Assembly (NCBI GenBank): GCA_021200565.1
Contig: JAJQGJ010000012.1
Span: forward strand, 133,464-197,463
DNA length: 64,000 bases
Direction: 5' to 3'
Source of the DNA: Oscillospiraceae bacterium
GTDB taxonomy: Bacteria; Bacillota; Clostridia; Oscillospirales; Ruminococcaceae
In this document: piece by piece, positions 28,982 to 37,793 of the stretch
How the letters are laid out: the number at the start of each line of letters is the position of its first letter
Position numbering within the stretch: the stretch's first letter is position 1
Position numbers and translations under genes: made by a program
Notes under the pieces: model-generated
Seen by the model: the letters and a program-made list of their open reading frames with translations, nothing else
Told to the model about the DNA's origin: nothing
Databases searched by the model: none

Positions 28982-30057
28982 GTCGATATTTTAAACTCCC
29001 TCGAAAATTCGGAGCGATAGCTCCCCTGCTCCGCTCTTGCGAAGTGCCATAGCTTTGAAGCCCGCTCTGTGAGCTCAGCGTTCCGTTCAGATATTTTTGA
29101 AAGCTCCACAAGCGAAGTCGAAACGGATATAGTGCCCGACTTCTTGATTTCGCCCAAGAGATCAATACCCGCTTGATTGGCAGCTAAGATTCTTGCGTAT
29201 GGTGGCTCAGTGGCGGTTTCGCCTGCTCTGATTCCAAGAGCCGCTTGCAGGACTTCACGGCGAACTCTGGCGTGGGTGACGTTTCGGGTTTTCACGAGAG
29301 AGTAGAGCTCGTCCAGATTTGAGGCTTGCATAGCATATTTTTCAATTCTCGGGTTGCCCGAGTCCTGAAACGCTGCAAGGCTTAGAATAAGCTTATCAAT
29401 ATTTTCTATGAAAGATAAATCCGTAGGCACTTCTGGAACGAATTCTGAAATGTCCTCACTGTTCCGTAGCATCTCCCGGATTTTCATAGCTGAAACAGTA
29501 TCGGCAAGCTCGAGACTATCATGCGAAATGTTTCTCTGAACAGTAAAAGGCTCTATGCCGGTATTTTTAAGTTTACGGATATATTCTATAGCGAGAGTAT
29601 TGTTTGCGCCGCTTAGTATATCATCTCCGAGTAACCTTGCAGTCGCCTGCGGATAAGTGAGCCCGTCCGACATAAGAGCCTTGATTTCAGAGGGATTAAT
29701 GCTGTCAATAGCATCGGCACAGGCTTGAAGCCTCCGGACATCTCCGCACTCGGAGCCGAAAGAGAGCGCATCCACACAACCGAGCCGTGAAAGTATGCTC
29801 ACACCTGCCCGGGCGAAATCCTCAGCGCTCGAGAGCGAATAGGGCATCGGGAGCTCCAGAACCAGGTCAACGCCATTCTGAACGGCTGCTCTTGCCCTTG
29901 ATCCCATATCACAGATGGCGATGTCGCCTCGCTGGACGATATTCCCGCTCATCACGGCTATTATCCGGTCATAGCCGGCTTCACGGGTAGCCTGAATCTG
30001 GCGGATGTGTCCATTGTGGAACGGATTATATTCGGCAATGATGCCGGCAGTTTTCAC
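28978..30057 (-). CDS. TmcAL/YlbM-like nucleotidyltransferase (tRNA-Met cytidine acetate ligase family)
   Basis: GIIAEYNPFHNGHIRQI, MSGNIVQRGD, SGANNTLAIEYIR. Confidence 0.93.
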   Translation of the reverse strand: MKTAGIIAEYNPFHNGHIRQIQATREAGYDRIIAVMSGNIVQRGDIAICDMGSRARAAVQNGVDLVLELPMPYSLSSAEDFARAGVSILSRLGCVDALSFGSECGDVRRLQACADAIDSINPSEIKALMSDGLTYPQATARLLGDDILSGANNTLAIEYIRKLKNTGIEPFTVQRNISHDSLELADTVSAMKIREMLRNSEDISEFVPEVPTDLSFIENIDKLILSLAAFQDSGNPRIEKYAMQASNLDELYSLVKTRNVTHARVRREVLQAALGIRAGETATEPPYARILAANQAGIDLLGEIKKSGTISVSTSLVELSKISERNAELTERASKLWHFARAEQGSYRSEFSREFKIST

Positions 30058-30887
30058 GCTTCCTCACTCCTAATATAGTCAAATAGGAACAGCTGGGCGA
30101 TGCCCTCGATGCCTTTGGTGCACTCCGGAAGACCGTCGGGATAATACTTTGCGACGGCCCGCTTGATCCAGACGTCCACCGGGAACGCCTCCATGAAGCC
30201 TAAGCCATAGAGAAGCGTGCAGTCGGCTACTTTATTGCCGACCCCGCAGATGCGCATAAGCTCTTTCTTGGCGTCGGGATAGGACATTTTGCGGCAGGCT
30301 TCAAGCGAAATCTCGCCGGATGAGACCATCTTTCCGGCATCAACCAAGTATCTTGCCCGGTAGCCAGAATGAAGGAACTGCAGGCTTTCTGGCGTTTCGA
30401 GCGCCAGCTCTTCTGCCGTCGGAAAGCCGTCGAAATGCTCAACAAGTCTCGCAAGTATGCTCTTGATTCTTGGAATATTGTTATTCTGAGAGATTATGAA
30501 GGCGATAAGCCCTTCCCACGGATCCTGCCGAAGAATCCTGAGACCCTCGCACTTTTCACAGGCGAGCTTCAGGGTGGGATCCTGGCTCAACCTTTCCCGA
30601 ATTTCTCCCCAATCGGTGCCGAGATCGAAATAGTCATACCAGACATTTCTGAACTCGTCCTCGGTGGTATTCTCAAAGAGAATCCCGTCGTCATTCTCAG
30701 ATATGTATAGCTCACGGTTGACATAATAGCCGTGATACCTGCCGTCGCCTATACATTCCCACCTGAATGCCTGCCCGCAATCAAGAGTCTTCCCTAAATT
30801 CAGGTGGTCGACTTTGACGAGAACGCCGGCGGCTGTAGACTTATATGTTATGTTTTCGACTTTTTGTTTTAACATTCTTTTCACCAC
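30054..30887 (-). CDS. 8-oxoguanine DNA glycosylase/DNA lyase (HhH-GPD)
   Basis: DCGQAFRWE, FIISQNNNIPRIKSI, LMRICGVGNKVADCTLLYGLGFMEAFPVDVWIKR. Confidence 0.93.
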   Translation of the reverse strand: MVKRMLKQKVENITYKSTAAGVLVKVDHLNLGKTLDCGQAFRWECIGDGRYHGYYVNRELYISENDDGILFENTTEDEFRNVWYDYFDLGTDWGEIRERLSQDPTLKLACEKCEGLRILRQDPWEGLIAFIISQNNNIPRIKSILARLVEHFDGFPTAEELALETPESLQFLHSGYRARYLVDAGKMVSSGEISLEACRKMSYPDAKKELMRICGVGNKVADCTLLYGLGFMEAFPVDVWIKRAVAKYYPDGLPECTKGIEGIAQLFLFDYIRSEEA

Positions 30888-30888
30888 T

Positions 30889-30978
30889 TGTAGGGATGGA
30901 TATACAGGTTGCTCCGCAACCTGCCCGCCCGTTTTCTCGGAAGCACACGTTTTCGGGCGGATAATATCCGCCCCTACA
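30889..30978. repeat. GGGCGGATAATATCCGCCCCTAC-type palindromic repeat (diverged left half)
   Basis: gtagggatggatatacaggttgctccgcaacctgcccgcccg...ttttcgggcggataatatccgcccctac. Confidence 0.75.
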
Positions 30979-30980
30979 TA

Positions 30981-31670
30981 TTATGCGTCCCTGCCTGTCA
31001 GGAATTTTATCGCCCTCTCAATCGAATCCCTTGAGTTGCCCCAGTCGGCATCCGGTCCTGAGTTGCGGTAGTCATACATCGAGCAATAGTGGGAGACGTC
31101 GTCATAGAGTTCATTGCAGTATTTTCCAGCAAGGTCGATGCAGGTTGAGATGAATGTGGACTGATATTTCTTATTCAGGTCGCTCTGGGCTTTACTGATG
31201 AGCAGGTCGCAGTCGTGCATGCAGATAAAGGGCTGCTCCGAGAAGAGCCTTCTGAAATCCTCAGAGTTTTCATACATGTCGAAGACAGTGACCATAAGCC
31301 GTTCCATTCCCCAGTCGACCTTGGAACAGACAAAGCAGGAATGGTCATACTCGCCGATGGCTTTACTCTTCTTCGAGTTGGAAGCGAAGAGCCCTTTCTT
31401 CTCGAAAACGTCGTGGTTGATGGTTTCAAGGTGAGTCTGGAGCATGAGAGCGAGCGAAAGGCGGTTCTTCTGTTTAAGCATCATATTATAGTGCTCACGG
31501 CAGAAGCCGAGGCGGTTGGTTTCGATTCTGACGTCTGGCTCCATCATTGCTGCGCCCATTATGTACTCAATAGTCCGTTTTTCGAGCATTTCCCGCATGG
31601 TGCAGATAGGACACCCGCACTTCGGCTCGAATATTTCATTTATCGGTATGGTTAATATGCTTTCTCGCAT
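30981..31670 (-). CDS. DUF6062-like cysteine-containing protein
   Basis: CGCPICTMREMLEKRTIEYIMGAAMMEPDVRIETNRLGFCREHYNMM. Confidence 0.75.
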   Translation of the reverse strand: MRESILTIPINEIFEPKCGCPICTMREMLEKRTIEYIMGAAMMEPDVRIETNRLGFCREHYNMMLKQKNRLSLALMLQTHLETINHDVFEKKGLFASNSKKSKAIGEYDHSCFVCSKVDWGMERLMVTVFDMYENSEDFRRLFSEQPFICMHDCDLLISKAQSDLNKKYQSTFISTCIDLAGKYCNELYDDVSHYCSMYDYRNSGPDADWGNSRDSIERAIKFLTGRDA

Positions 31671-31773
31671 AGCGATGCCTTCTTTCGGGGGGATTTGATT
31701 ATATTATAGAATATTTACGGGGAGTTTGCAAGTGGCTGAACTTGTATTCTCCCCAAATTCACAGTAAAATAAA

Positions 31774-31801
31774 TGTAACGCACCGGGCAAAAACCGTGTC
31801 T
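31774..31801 (+). promoter_or_regulatory. Putative ECF-sigma promoter TGTAAC-N15-CGTGTCT upstream of the sigma gene
   Basis: tgtaac 31774-31779; cgtgtct 31795-31801. Confidence 0.55.
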
Positions 31802-31826
31802 ATATAGGTGAAAGGGTGTGAGAGCT

Positions 31827-32384
31827 TTGGATGACAATGCTATTATCGAACTATACTGGGTGCGTTCTGAGAGTGCTATTGACGAAACTGACCGCAAGTA
31901 TGGCGGGTATCTGAGTACCATCGCCTACAACATTCTTCATAGTTGGGAAGACTCGTCGGAGGCGGTCAACGATACATATCTTCGGGCTTGGGACAGCATG
32001 CCTCCCGAAAGACCGAATATCCTGTCCGCATTTCTCGGAAAGATTACCCGCAGGATTTCTCTCAACAAGCGAAGAGACCAAAGAGCCGAAAAGCGTGGCG
32101 GCGGGGAGATTGATTTGGTTTTAGATGAGCTCGCAGAAAGCTTGCCATCAAAGTCTTCCGTTGAAGAGGAAGTCGACGCAAAAGCTCTCACCGAAACACT
32201 TAACAGATTCTTAGGAAGCCTCAAAGAAGCCGAGCGAGACATGTTCCTAAGGCGTTACTGGTACATGGATTCGATTAAGGACATCGCCGAAATGTTAGGT
32301 TGCGGGGAAAGTAAGGTCAAAACGACGCTCTTCCGCACCCGCAAAAAACTGCTTGCAACCATAGAAAGCGAGGGATTAATATGA
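31827..32384 (+). CDS. ECF-type RNA polymerase sigma factor
   Basis: Region 2 DSSEAVNDTYLRAWDSMP..RP...FLGKITRRISLNKRR; region 4 FLRRYWYMDSIKDIAEMLGCGESKVKTTLFRTRKKL; TTG start at 31827 has better SD spacing than GTG 31818. Confidence 0.9.
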   Translation: MDDNAIIELYWVRSESAIDETDRKYGGYLSTIAYNILHSWEDSSEAVNDTYLRAWDSMPPERPNILSAFLGKITRRISLNKRRDQRAEKRGGGEIDLVLDELAESLPSKSSVEEEVDAKALTETLNRFLGSLKEAERDMFLRRYWYMDSIKDIAEMLGCGESKVKTTLFRTRKKLLATIESEGLI

Positions 32385-33625
32385 AGCCGATTGACGTTAT
32401 ATACGCCCTGAACGACGTTGACGATGAATACATCCTCCACGCCATGAACCCGAGCCGTAGGAGGGTTGTAAGCATAAGAAGAGTGATCATTGCGGCTATT
32501 ATAGTTATCCTCGCTGTGGTGTGTGCAACAAGCATTTATTCCAGTAAAACATTCAGATATGGTATTAAAACTGCTACCGATGACCCTGTTGATTCTGCTC
32601 TGAATTACCTTGAAAGTCTGGCTGATGAGGATTATGTATCGACAATAGAGGTATACGGCGGCATGATTTACGACCAGAGAACGGCTGAGGTTCTCGAATA
32701 TTGGGATAACACAGTCGATGAGCGTGATTGGAACGAAGACAACTTTGTTGTCGTCTATACTGAGTATTACGTCGAGTACGTTCACGACATGGTGCCTCTC
32801 AACGATGGTTACACTGCAAGGACATTTTGGATGGAATATAACGAAGCAACCAATGCCTGGTATTACTACGACGGCATGAGTGGAATTCCGTTCCTCGGTA
32901 TCTTTGAAGAAGACGGTTTAGGTCACAATGGTTGGACAAAGGACGACGTCGCCGCCTACAATGCCGCAACAGCATATCTTGAAGAAAACTTCTCCGATGT
33001 CGAGATTTGCGGGTACAAGCTTGATCACTCAAAGACCGTGGCAGTTATTGACGATTATCCCGAGCTTGCCGAAGAGCGTGACTGGCGTTGGACGCAATGG
33101 ACGACATACGACTACACTTTCTACGTTGTCTATGCAGAATACTATGCCGACTATGAGTACTCGGCTGTATGGCTCTGGATGGAAAAAGATGCTGAAACCG
33201 GTGAGTGGTCTTGCTACAAGGCAGATACAGAAGCAGAGCTCGAGTATGTGTATGTGACTCGTGAAGCTCCTCCAGGGCAGGATGAAAGGGCTTTGGAAGC
33301 GGCGACCCAAGCTATAAAGGCTTTGGCTGAAGATGAAAGCATTGAAAGCGTCTGTATGTACGGTTCGAAGGTCGACAGCGACCAGACACGCCTGGTGCTT
33401 ATCGACGATTCAAATCCCCTTGCCGAGGAGCGAGGCTGGAGCAGAGTTTACAAGACCTTCTATGTCATCTATGCCGAGTATCAGATCAGATACACTAACG
33501 GTGGAGCCGACGGTGTAATAGCTTACCTCTGGATGGAAAGAGATACGGAAACCGACGAGTGGTCGTGTTACTCTATAAAAGACATTACGGCGACCAAGTC
33601 GAGATTCTTATATAAGCCGATATAA
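32381..33625 (+). CDS. Membrane protein with three extracytoplasmic repeat units; likely sigma-factor partner/anti-sigma
   Basis: 4-bp overlap with the sigma gene; short cytoplasmic N-terminus, one TM (VIIAAIIVILAVVCA), three units with (V)ERDW..F.VVY.EY..Y..W and TG/TDEWSCY. Confidence 0.75.
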   Translation: MKPIDVIYALNDVDDEYILHAMNPSRRRVVSIRRVIIAAIIVILAVVCATSIYSSKTFRYGIKTATDDPVDSALNYLESLADEDYVSTIEVYGGMIYDQRTAEVLEYWDNTVDERDWNEDNFVVVYTEYYVEYVHDMVPLNDGYTARTFWMEYNEATNAWYYYDGMSGIPFLGIFEEDGLGHNGWTKDDVAAYNAATAYLEENFSDVEICGYKLDHSKTVAVIDDYPELAEERDWRWTQWTTYDYTFYVVYAEYYADYEYSAVWLWMEKDAETGEWSCYKADTEAELEYVYVTREAPPGQDERALEAATQAIKALAEDESIESVCMYGSKVDSDQTRLVLIDDSNPLAEERGWSRVYKTFYVIYAEYQIRYTNGGADGVIAYLWMERDTETDEWSCYSIKDITATKSRFLYKPI

Positions 33626-33815
33626 GGCGAAAGGCGCCAAAAAATACTCCCTGTATACCCTCATTTTCAACTTTCCTGTTGAAAAGTCGGTTGAAAGTGT
33701 TGAAAGTTGGAACTTTAATTAAGCTTTCCTGTTGAAAACTCCGTTTAAAAGTTGAGAAATCGGCGGTAAACCGCCATTTGGTTTTAAACCGAACATAAAA
33801 GTCCCAATTTACTTA

Positions 33816-33836
33816 ACGTATATTTAAAATATACGT
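33816..33836. repeat. Perfect 10-bp inverted repeat ACGTATATTT-A-AAATATACGT
   Basis: Read directly from sequence. Confidence 0.8.
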
Positions 33837-33951
33837 CCGAAATTTAAGATGCACCAAATCCATATTTTTCAAGATGTCGGATTTAAGCGGGTTTTGTCGG
33901 TTTGACTTTGCCCGTTTAAAAGTCCGTTTTTGAATAACTTTAAATCCCCGA

Positions 33952-33980
33952 CCCGCAGTTTTGCGGGCTTTTCTTTTTTT
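33952..33980 (+). terminator. Rho-independent terminator
   Basis: CCCGCAgttTTGCGGGcttttcttttttt. Confidence 0.85.
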
Positions 33981-34137
33981 GAAGGGAGAAATTTAGTACT
34001 GATATGCAACCCAGATGCATACTCTTTTTTAAGTGTTTTTACTTCCCGAAAAATGCAAAAAATATTTGAAAAAGTGCTTTTATTTGCGACGTACATGTGA
34101 TATAATAGCTTTGTATAAATATATGAGGGGTCAGAAT

Positions 34138-35001
34138 ATGGACAGAAATAACAATTTCCGTAAAAATAACAGCCATGGCGGCGATAAGAGATATAATAAC
34201 AAGAAGTCTGATAATAAGAAGCCTGAAAAGCGTGACAAGCGTGAGGACATTAACGAGGATGAAGACTACCCTGTCGAAATGATTGTCGGGCGAAATCCGG
34301 TCATCGAGGCTCTCAAGGCTGAGAAGCCTATTGACACAATATACATCGATAAAGAAGCCACAGGCTCTATCTCGGTCATAGTGAAGCTGGCAAAAGAGAG
34401 TAATATTGTCACAAAGCAGGTCAGCCATGAAAAGCTCACGGCGATGTCACGGATGACCAACCACCAGGGCGTTGTGGCAATGGGAGCATGTGCAAAGTAT
34501 GTTGAGATTTCGGATATACTTGAGCTTGCGAAATCCCGTGGTGAAGACCCGTTTGTCATCATCTGTGATGAAATAAACGACCCACATAACTTAGGAGCTA
34601 TCATAAGAACAGCAGAGTGCTCGGGTGCACATGGAATCATAATTCCGAAGAGGCGTTCGGCATCACTGAGCGGAACCGTCTATAAGACTTCTGCAGGAGC
34701 TGCAAGCTGGCTGCCGGTGGCGAGGGTTCCCAATATTCCGGCGGCTATCGACGAGCTCAAAGAAAACGGCGTCTGGATTTACGGGACGGACGCCAAGGGC
34801 GAGCAGTATGACAAGGCGAATTTAACCGGTCCCATAGGGCTTGTAATCGGTTCCGAGGGCGAAGGGATGGGACGCCTGGTCAGCGAAAAGTGCGACTTCA
34901 TGCTGAGCCTGCCGCTTAAGGGCAAGGTCAACTCCCTCAACGCTTCTGTTGCGGCTGGAATATTTATGTATGAGGTTCTCCGCCAGAGGTCAGTAAAGTA
35001 A
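34138..35001 (+). CDS. rlmB: 23S rRNA 2'-O-ribose methyltransferase, RlmB-type SpoU/TrmH
   Basis: IVGRNPVIEAL; DPHNLGAIIRTAECSGAHGIIIPKRRS; GLVIGSEGEGMGRLVSEKCD; NSLNASVAAGI. Confidence 0.93.
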   Translation: MDRNNNFRKNNSHGGDKRYNNKKSDNKKPEKRDKREDINEDEDYPVEMIVGRNPVIEALKAEKPIDTIYIDKEATGSISVIVKLAKESNIVTKQVSHEKLTAMSRMTNHQGVVAMGACAKYVEISDILELAKSRGEDPFVIICDEINDPHNLGAIIRTAECSGAHGIIIPKRRSASLSGTVYKTSAGAASWLPVARVPNIPAAIDELKENGVWIYGTDAKGEQYDKANLTGPIGLVIGSEGEGMGRLVSEKCDFMLSLPLKGKVNSLNASVAAGIFMYEVLRQRSVK

Positions 35002-35044
35002 TACCTGTTTCAAGTTTATATACAAATAATTTCCGGAGGTCAAA

Positions 35045-37600
35045 ATGTCTGATAAAAATTTATCTGTCGAGGATATACTCGAAGAATATGCAAGTAAAGC
35101 AACCGGAAAGTCGTCCGGAAGCGTGTCTGAGGATTCGTTTGACCTCGACGCTATCCTGAGTGGCACTTCAAAGCCTGCAGCCTCTAGAAAAACCGAGGTC
35201 ATCGAGGATGTTTTAGAGGTCGGCGACAACAGCTTCGTTTTCGACCCGTCAAGCCTTGACGAGGTTATCGCTTCAACCGAAGCTCCTAAGCCCCGCTATC
35301 CCTTTGAGACGGCTGCTGTCACAGAGCCGACAGCCGAAATTCTGTCAAAAGAGCCGGAAGAAGACCTTGCCGGAGAGCTTGACATCCGTCACGGAAGCGG
35401 CACTACGAAAGGCACCGTCGAGATGGAAAAGGTTCTCGAAAGGAATCAGCCTAAGCCAGCTCCAGAACCTCAGCCGGAGCCCAAGCCTCAGCCTCAACCT
35501 CAGCCGGAGCCAAAGCCTCAGTCGGTGAAAAAGTCATCCTCTGTTGAACCGGAAATCCGTCCGATAACCGGTCAAAACGCCGATGAGATGATAATGCAGG
35601 ATCTTCTCAAGCTCAAGAGCGAGCGTGGGACTCCGAAGCCCAAGAGACAAAATGTCGACCCGGTAAACCGTGCGTCGATTGAAGATATAGACCTCGGGAT
35701 GGAAAAGAAGATCATCCCGAATACAGAGGTTGGTCTTGACGAAAATGCAACCGAAGAGGAGCGTCTTGCCTATCTGAACGCAAAGCGCCGTGAAAGGGTG
35801 AAGCAGTTTATCGCCGAATCGGAGGAAGAGGAAAAGCCGGATAAAAAATCCGTCGAGGACTTCGAGAGCTTCGATCAGGCTCAGGCTATGGCGAAGAGTA
35901 TATCAAGCCTCAAATCAAGCCTCGTTGTCCGGCTGTGTGCGCTTGTTATAGCATCGCTCCTGTCAGTGTACATAACGATTGCAACTGATATGGGGCTCTC
36001 GCTCATTCCGATTCTAACACAAGCTACCTCATATGTCTTCGCAAACGTTATTTTAGGGCTTGTTGCCTGCTTTGTTTCCTACACTGTAATATCCGTCGGG
36101 CTCAAAAAGCTATTCACCATGAAAGCTGACAGCGACAGCCTTGCGGCAATTTCGATGATATTCAGCCTTCTTTCAGGAGTTGCGCTTCTTGCCGACTCGC
36201 AGGTTGTCGAGATGAAGCTTGCAAACGTCTACATCAGCGTTTCGATAGTCGGGCTTCTCATAAACACCATCGGAAAGCTTCTTATTGTCACGAGAACCGA
36301 GCGCAATTTCCGTTACATTTCCGGCGGATATTCAAAATACGCCGCAATGCATATCGACGACGAGGACGTTGCAAGTAAGTTCACAAAAGGTGCTCTCACC
36401 GACTTCCCTTCCCTTTCGACATCCCGCAAGACCGAATTTGTAACAGATTTCATCAAGAACAGCTACTCTGCTGATATTACCGACTCGTTCTGCAAGATTT
36501 ACGTTCCGATTGTCACTGTCATTTCGATTTTAGTAGGCGTTATCGCTGCGTTCAGGTATCCGATTGAAATAACCGACACGGCAGGAAGAATCTACTACGC
36601 ACTTTCCTGTGCAGCCGGAGCCATGGCGCTCTGCTCGGCTATGGGAATGATGCTCGTCACTAACATCCCTCTTGCAAAGGGTTCGAAGAAGTATCTCCAG
36701 TCATCGGCTGTAATGCTCGGCTATTCGGCTGTCGACAAATTCTCCGACACCAACTCGGTTCTTATTGACGCCGTTGACCTCTTCCCTGACGGAATGGTCG
36801 AGATTGTCAACATCAAGCCGGTGAGAAAGACTCCAATCGAGGATGGCATCCTCTATGCTGCTTCCCTCTGCTGCCAGACCGAGAGCATTCTCAGACCTGC
36901 ATTCTACAAGACCATCAAGGGCAAAACCGAAATGCTCTATCCGGTTGAGAGCTACATCTATGAAGACGGCTTGGGCCTTTCCGGCTGGATTGAGAATCAG
37001 CGTGTCCTGTTCGGAAACAGAACCCTCATGGAAAGCCATTCTATCGAAGGTCTTCCGACACTTGAAAAAGAGGCATCCTATGCCAAGGGCGACAACATCG
37101 TCTATCTCTCGATAGGCGGAGCTCTGGCTATGATATATGTAGTGAAGCTGAAGGCGTCGCTCTCCGTTTCGAGAGCTCTTAAGGACCTCGACAAGCAGGG
37201 CATCACAGTTATACTTCGCTCAGTCGATTCGCTTTTGAGCATCACCAAGCTTTCGGAGCTCTTCGGAGTGAAGCCGACAATATTCAAGCTCCTGCCGTTC
37301 AGGTATCATTCGGACTATGACGCACAGACCTCATATGTCGCTTCGATGTCCTCGCCGATGATCTATTCGGGCAGATTCTCATCTTTGGCAATGCTCCTCT
37401 GCGGCACCAAGCGACTCCAACGCTCGGGAGCAGTCGGCGTCACAATCCAAGCGCTTGCATCAATTATAGGCGTAATCCTCGCCGTGATATTCTCAATAGT
37501 AGGCTCGTTCGGAGGAACGCTTACAGCAACGGTAGTGCTGGTCTACAGCCTTATATGGACGCTGATCACAGCTGTGGTGCAATCAATATCAAGAACATAA
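35045..37600 (+). CDS. Large membrane protein with degenerate P-type ATPase architecture (predicted pseudo-ATPase) and long disordered N-terminus
   Basis: N-terminal Pro/Glu/Gln repeats; VPIVTVISILVGV; GLGLSGWIENQRVLFGNRTLMESHSIEGLP; ALKDLDKQGITVILRS; lacks DKTGT, TGE, HP and GDGxNDxP motifs. Confidence 0.7.
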   Translation: MSDKNLSVEDILEEYASKATGKSSGSVSEDSFDLDAILSGTSKPAASRKTEVIEDVLEVGDNSFVFDPSSLDEVIASTEAPKPRYPFETAAVTEPTAEILSKEPEEDLAGELDIRHGSGTTKGTVEMEKVLERNQPKPAPEPQPEPKPQPQPQPEPKPQSVKKSSSVEPEIRPITGQNADEMIMQDLLKLKSERGTPKPKRQNVDPVNRASIEDIDLGMEKKIIPNTEVGLDENATEEERLAYLNAKRRERVKQFIAESEEEEKPDKKSVEDFESFDQAQAMAKSISSLKSSLVVRLCALVIASLLSVYITIATDMGLSLIPILTQATSYVFANVILGLVACFVSYTVISVGLKKLFTMKADSDSLAAISMIFSLLSGVALLADSQVVEMKLANVYISVSIVGLLINTIGKLLIVTRTERNFRYISGGYSKYAAMHIDDEDVASKFTKGALTDFPSLSTSRKTEFVTDFIKNSYSADITDSFCKIYVPIVTVISILVGVIAAFRYPIEITDTAGRIYYALSCAAGAMALCSAMGMMLVTNIPLAKGSKKYLQSSAVMLGYSAVDKFSDTNSVLIDAVDLFPDGMVEIVNIKPVRKTPIEDGILYAASLCCQTESILRPAFYKTIKGKTEMLYPVESYIYEDGLGLSGWIENQRVLFGNRTLMESHSIEGLPTLEKEASYAKGDNIVYLSIGGALAMIYVVKLKASLSVSRALKDLDKQGITVILRSVDSLLSITKLSELFGVKPTIFKLLPFRYHSDYDAQTSYVASMSSPMIYSGRFSSLAMLLCGTKRLQRSGAVGVTIQALASIIGVILAVIFSIVGSFGGTLTATVVLVYSLIWTLITAVVQSISRT

Positions 37601-37601
37601 C

Positions 37602-37634
37602 AATGCGTAATTCGTAATGCGTAATGCGTAATTA
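37602..37634. repeat. GCGTAATTCGTAATGCGTAAT short repeat
   Basis: aatgcgtaattcgtaatgcgtaatgcgtaatt. Confidence 0.75.
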
Positions 37635-37723
37635 ACTGCCGGAGGCAAAGTTTTAGCTTTCGGCAGAATTTTTTAGATGGATGCAATAATTCGATCAGGA
37701 AAAGTGTATTATAGGTAGAAACC

Positions 37724-37768
37724 ACTCAGTCGCCTACGGCGACAGCTCCCCTTATCAAGGGGGAGCCA
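37724..37768. repeat. CTCAGTCGCCTACGGCGACAGCTCCCC-type repeat
   Basis: cactcagtcgcctacggcgacagctccccttatcaagggggagcc. Confidence 0.7.
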
Positions 37769-37793
37769 TAACTGCGAAAGGAGAACTTTTACT

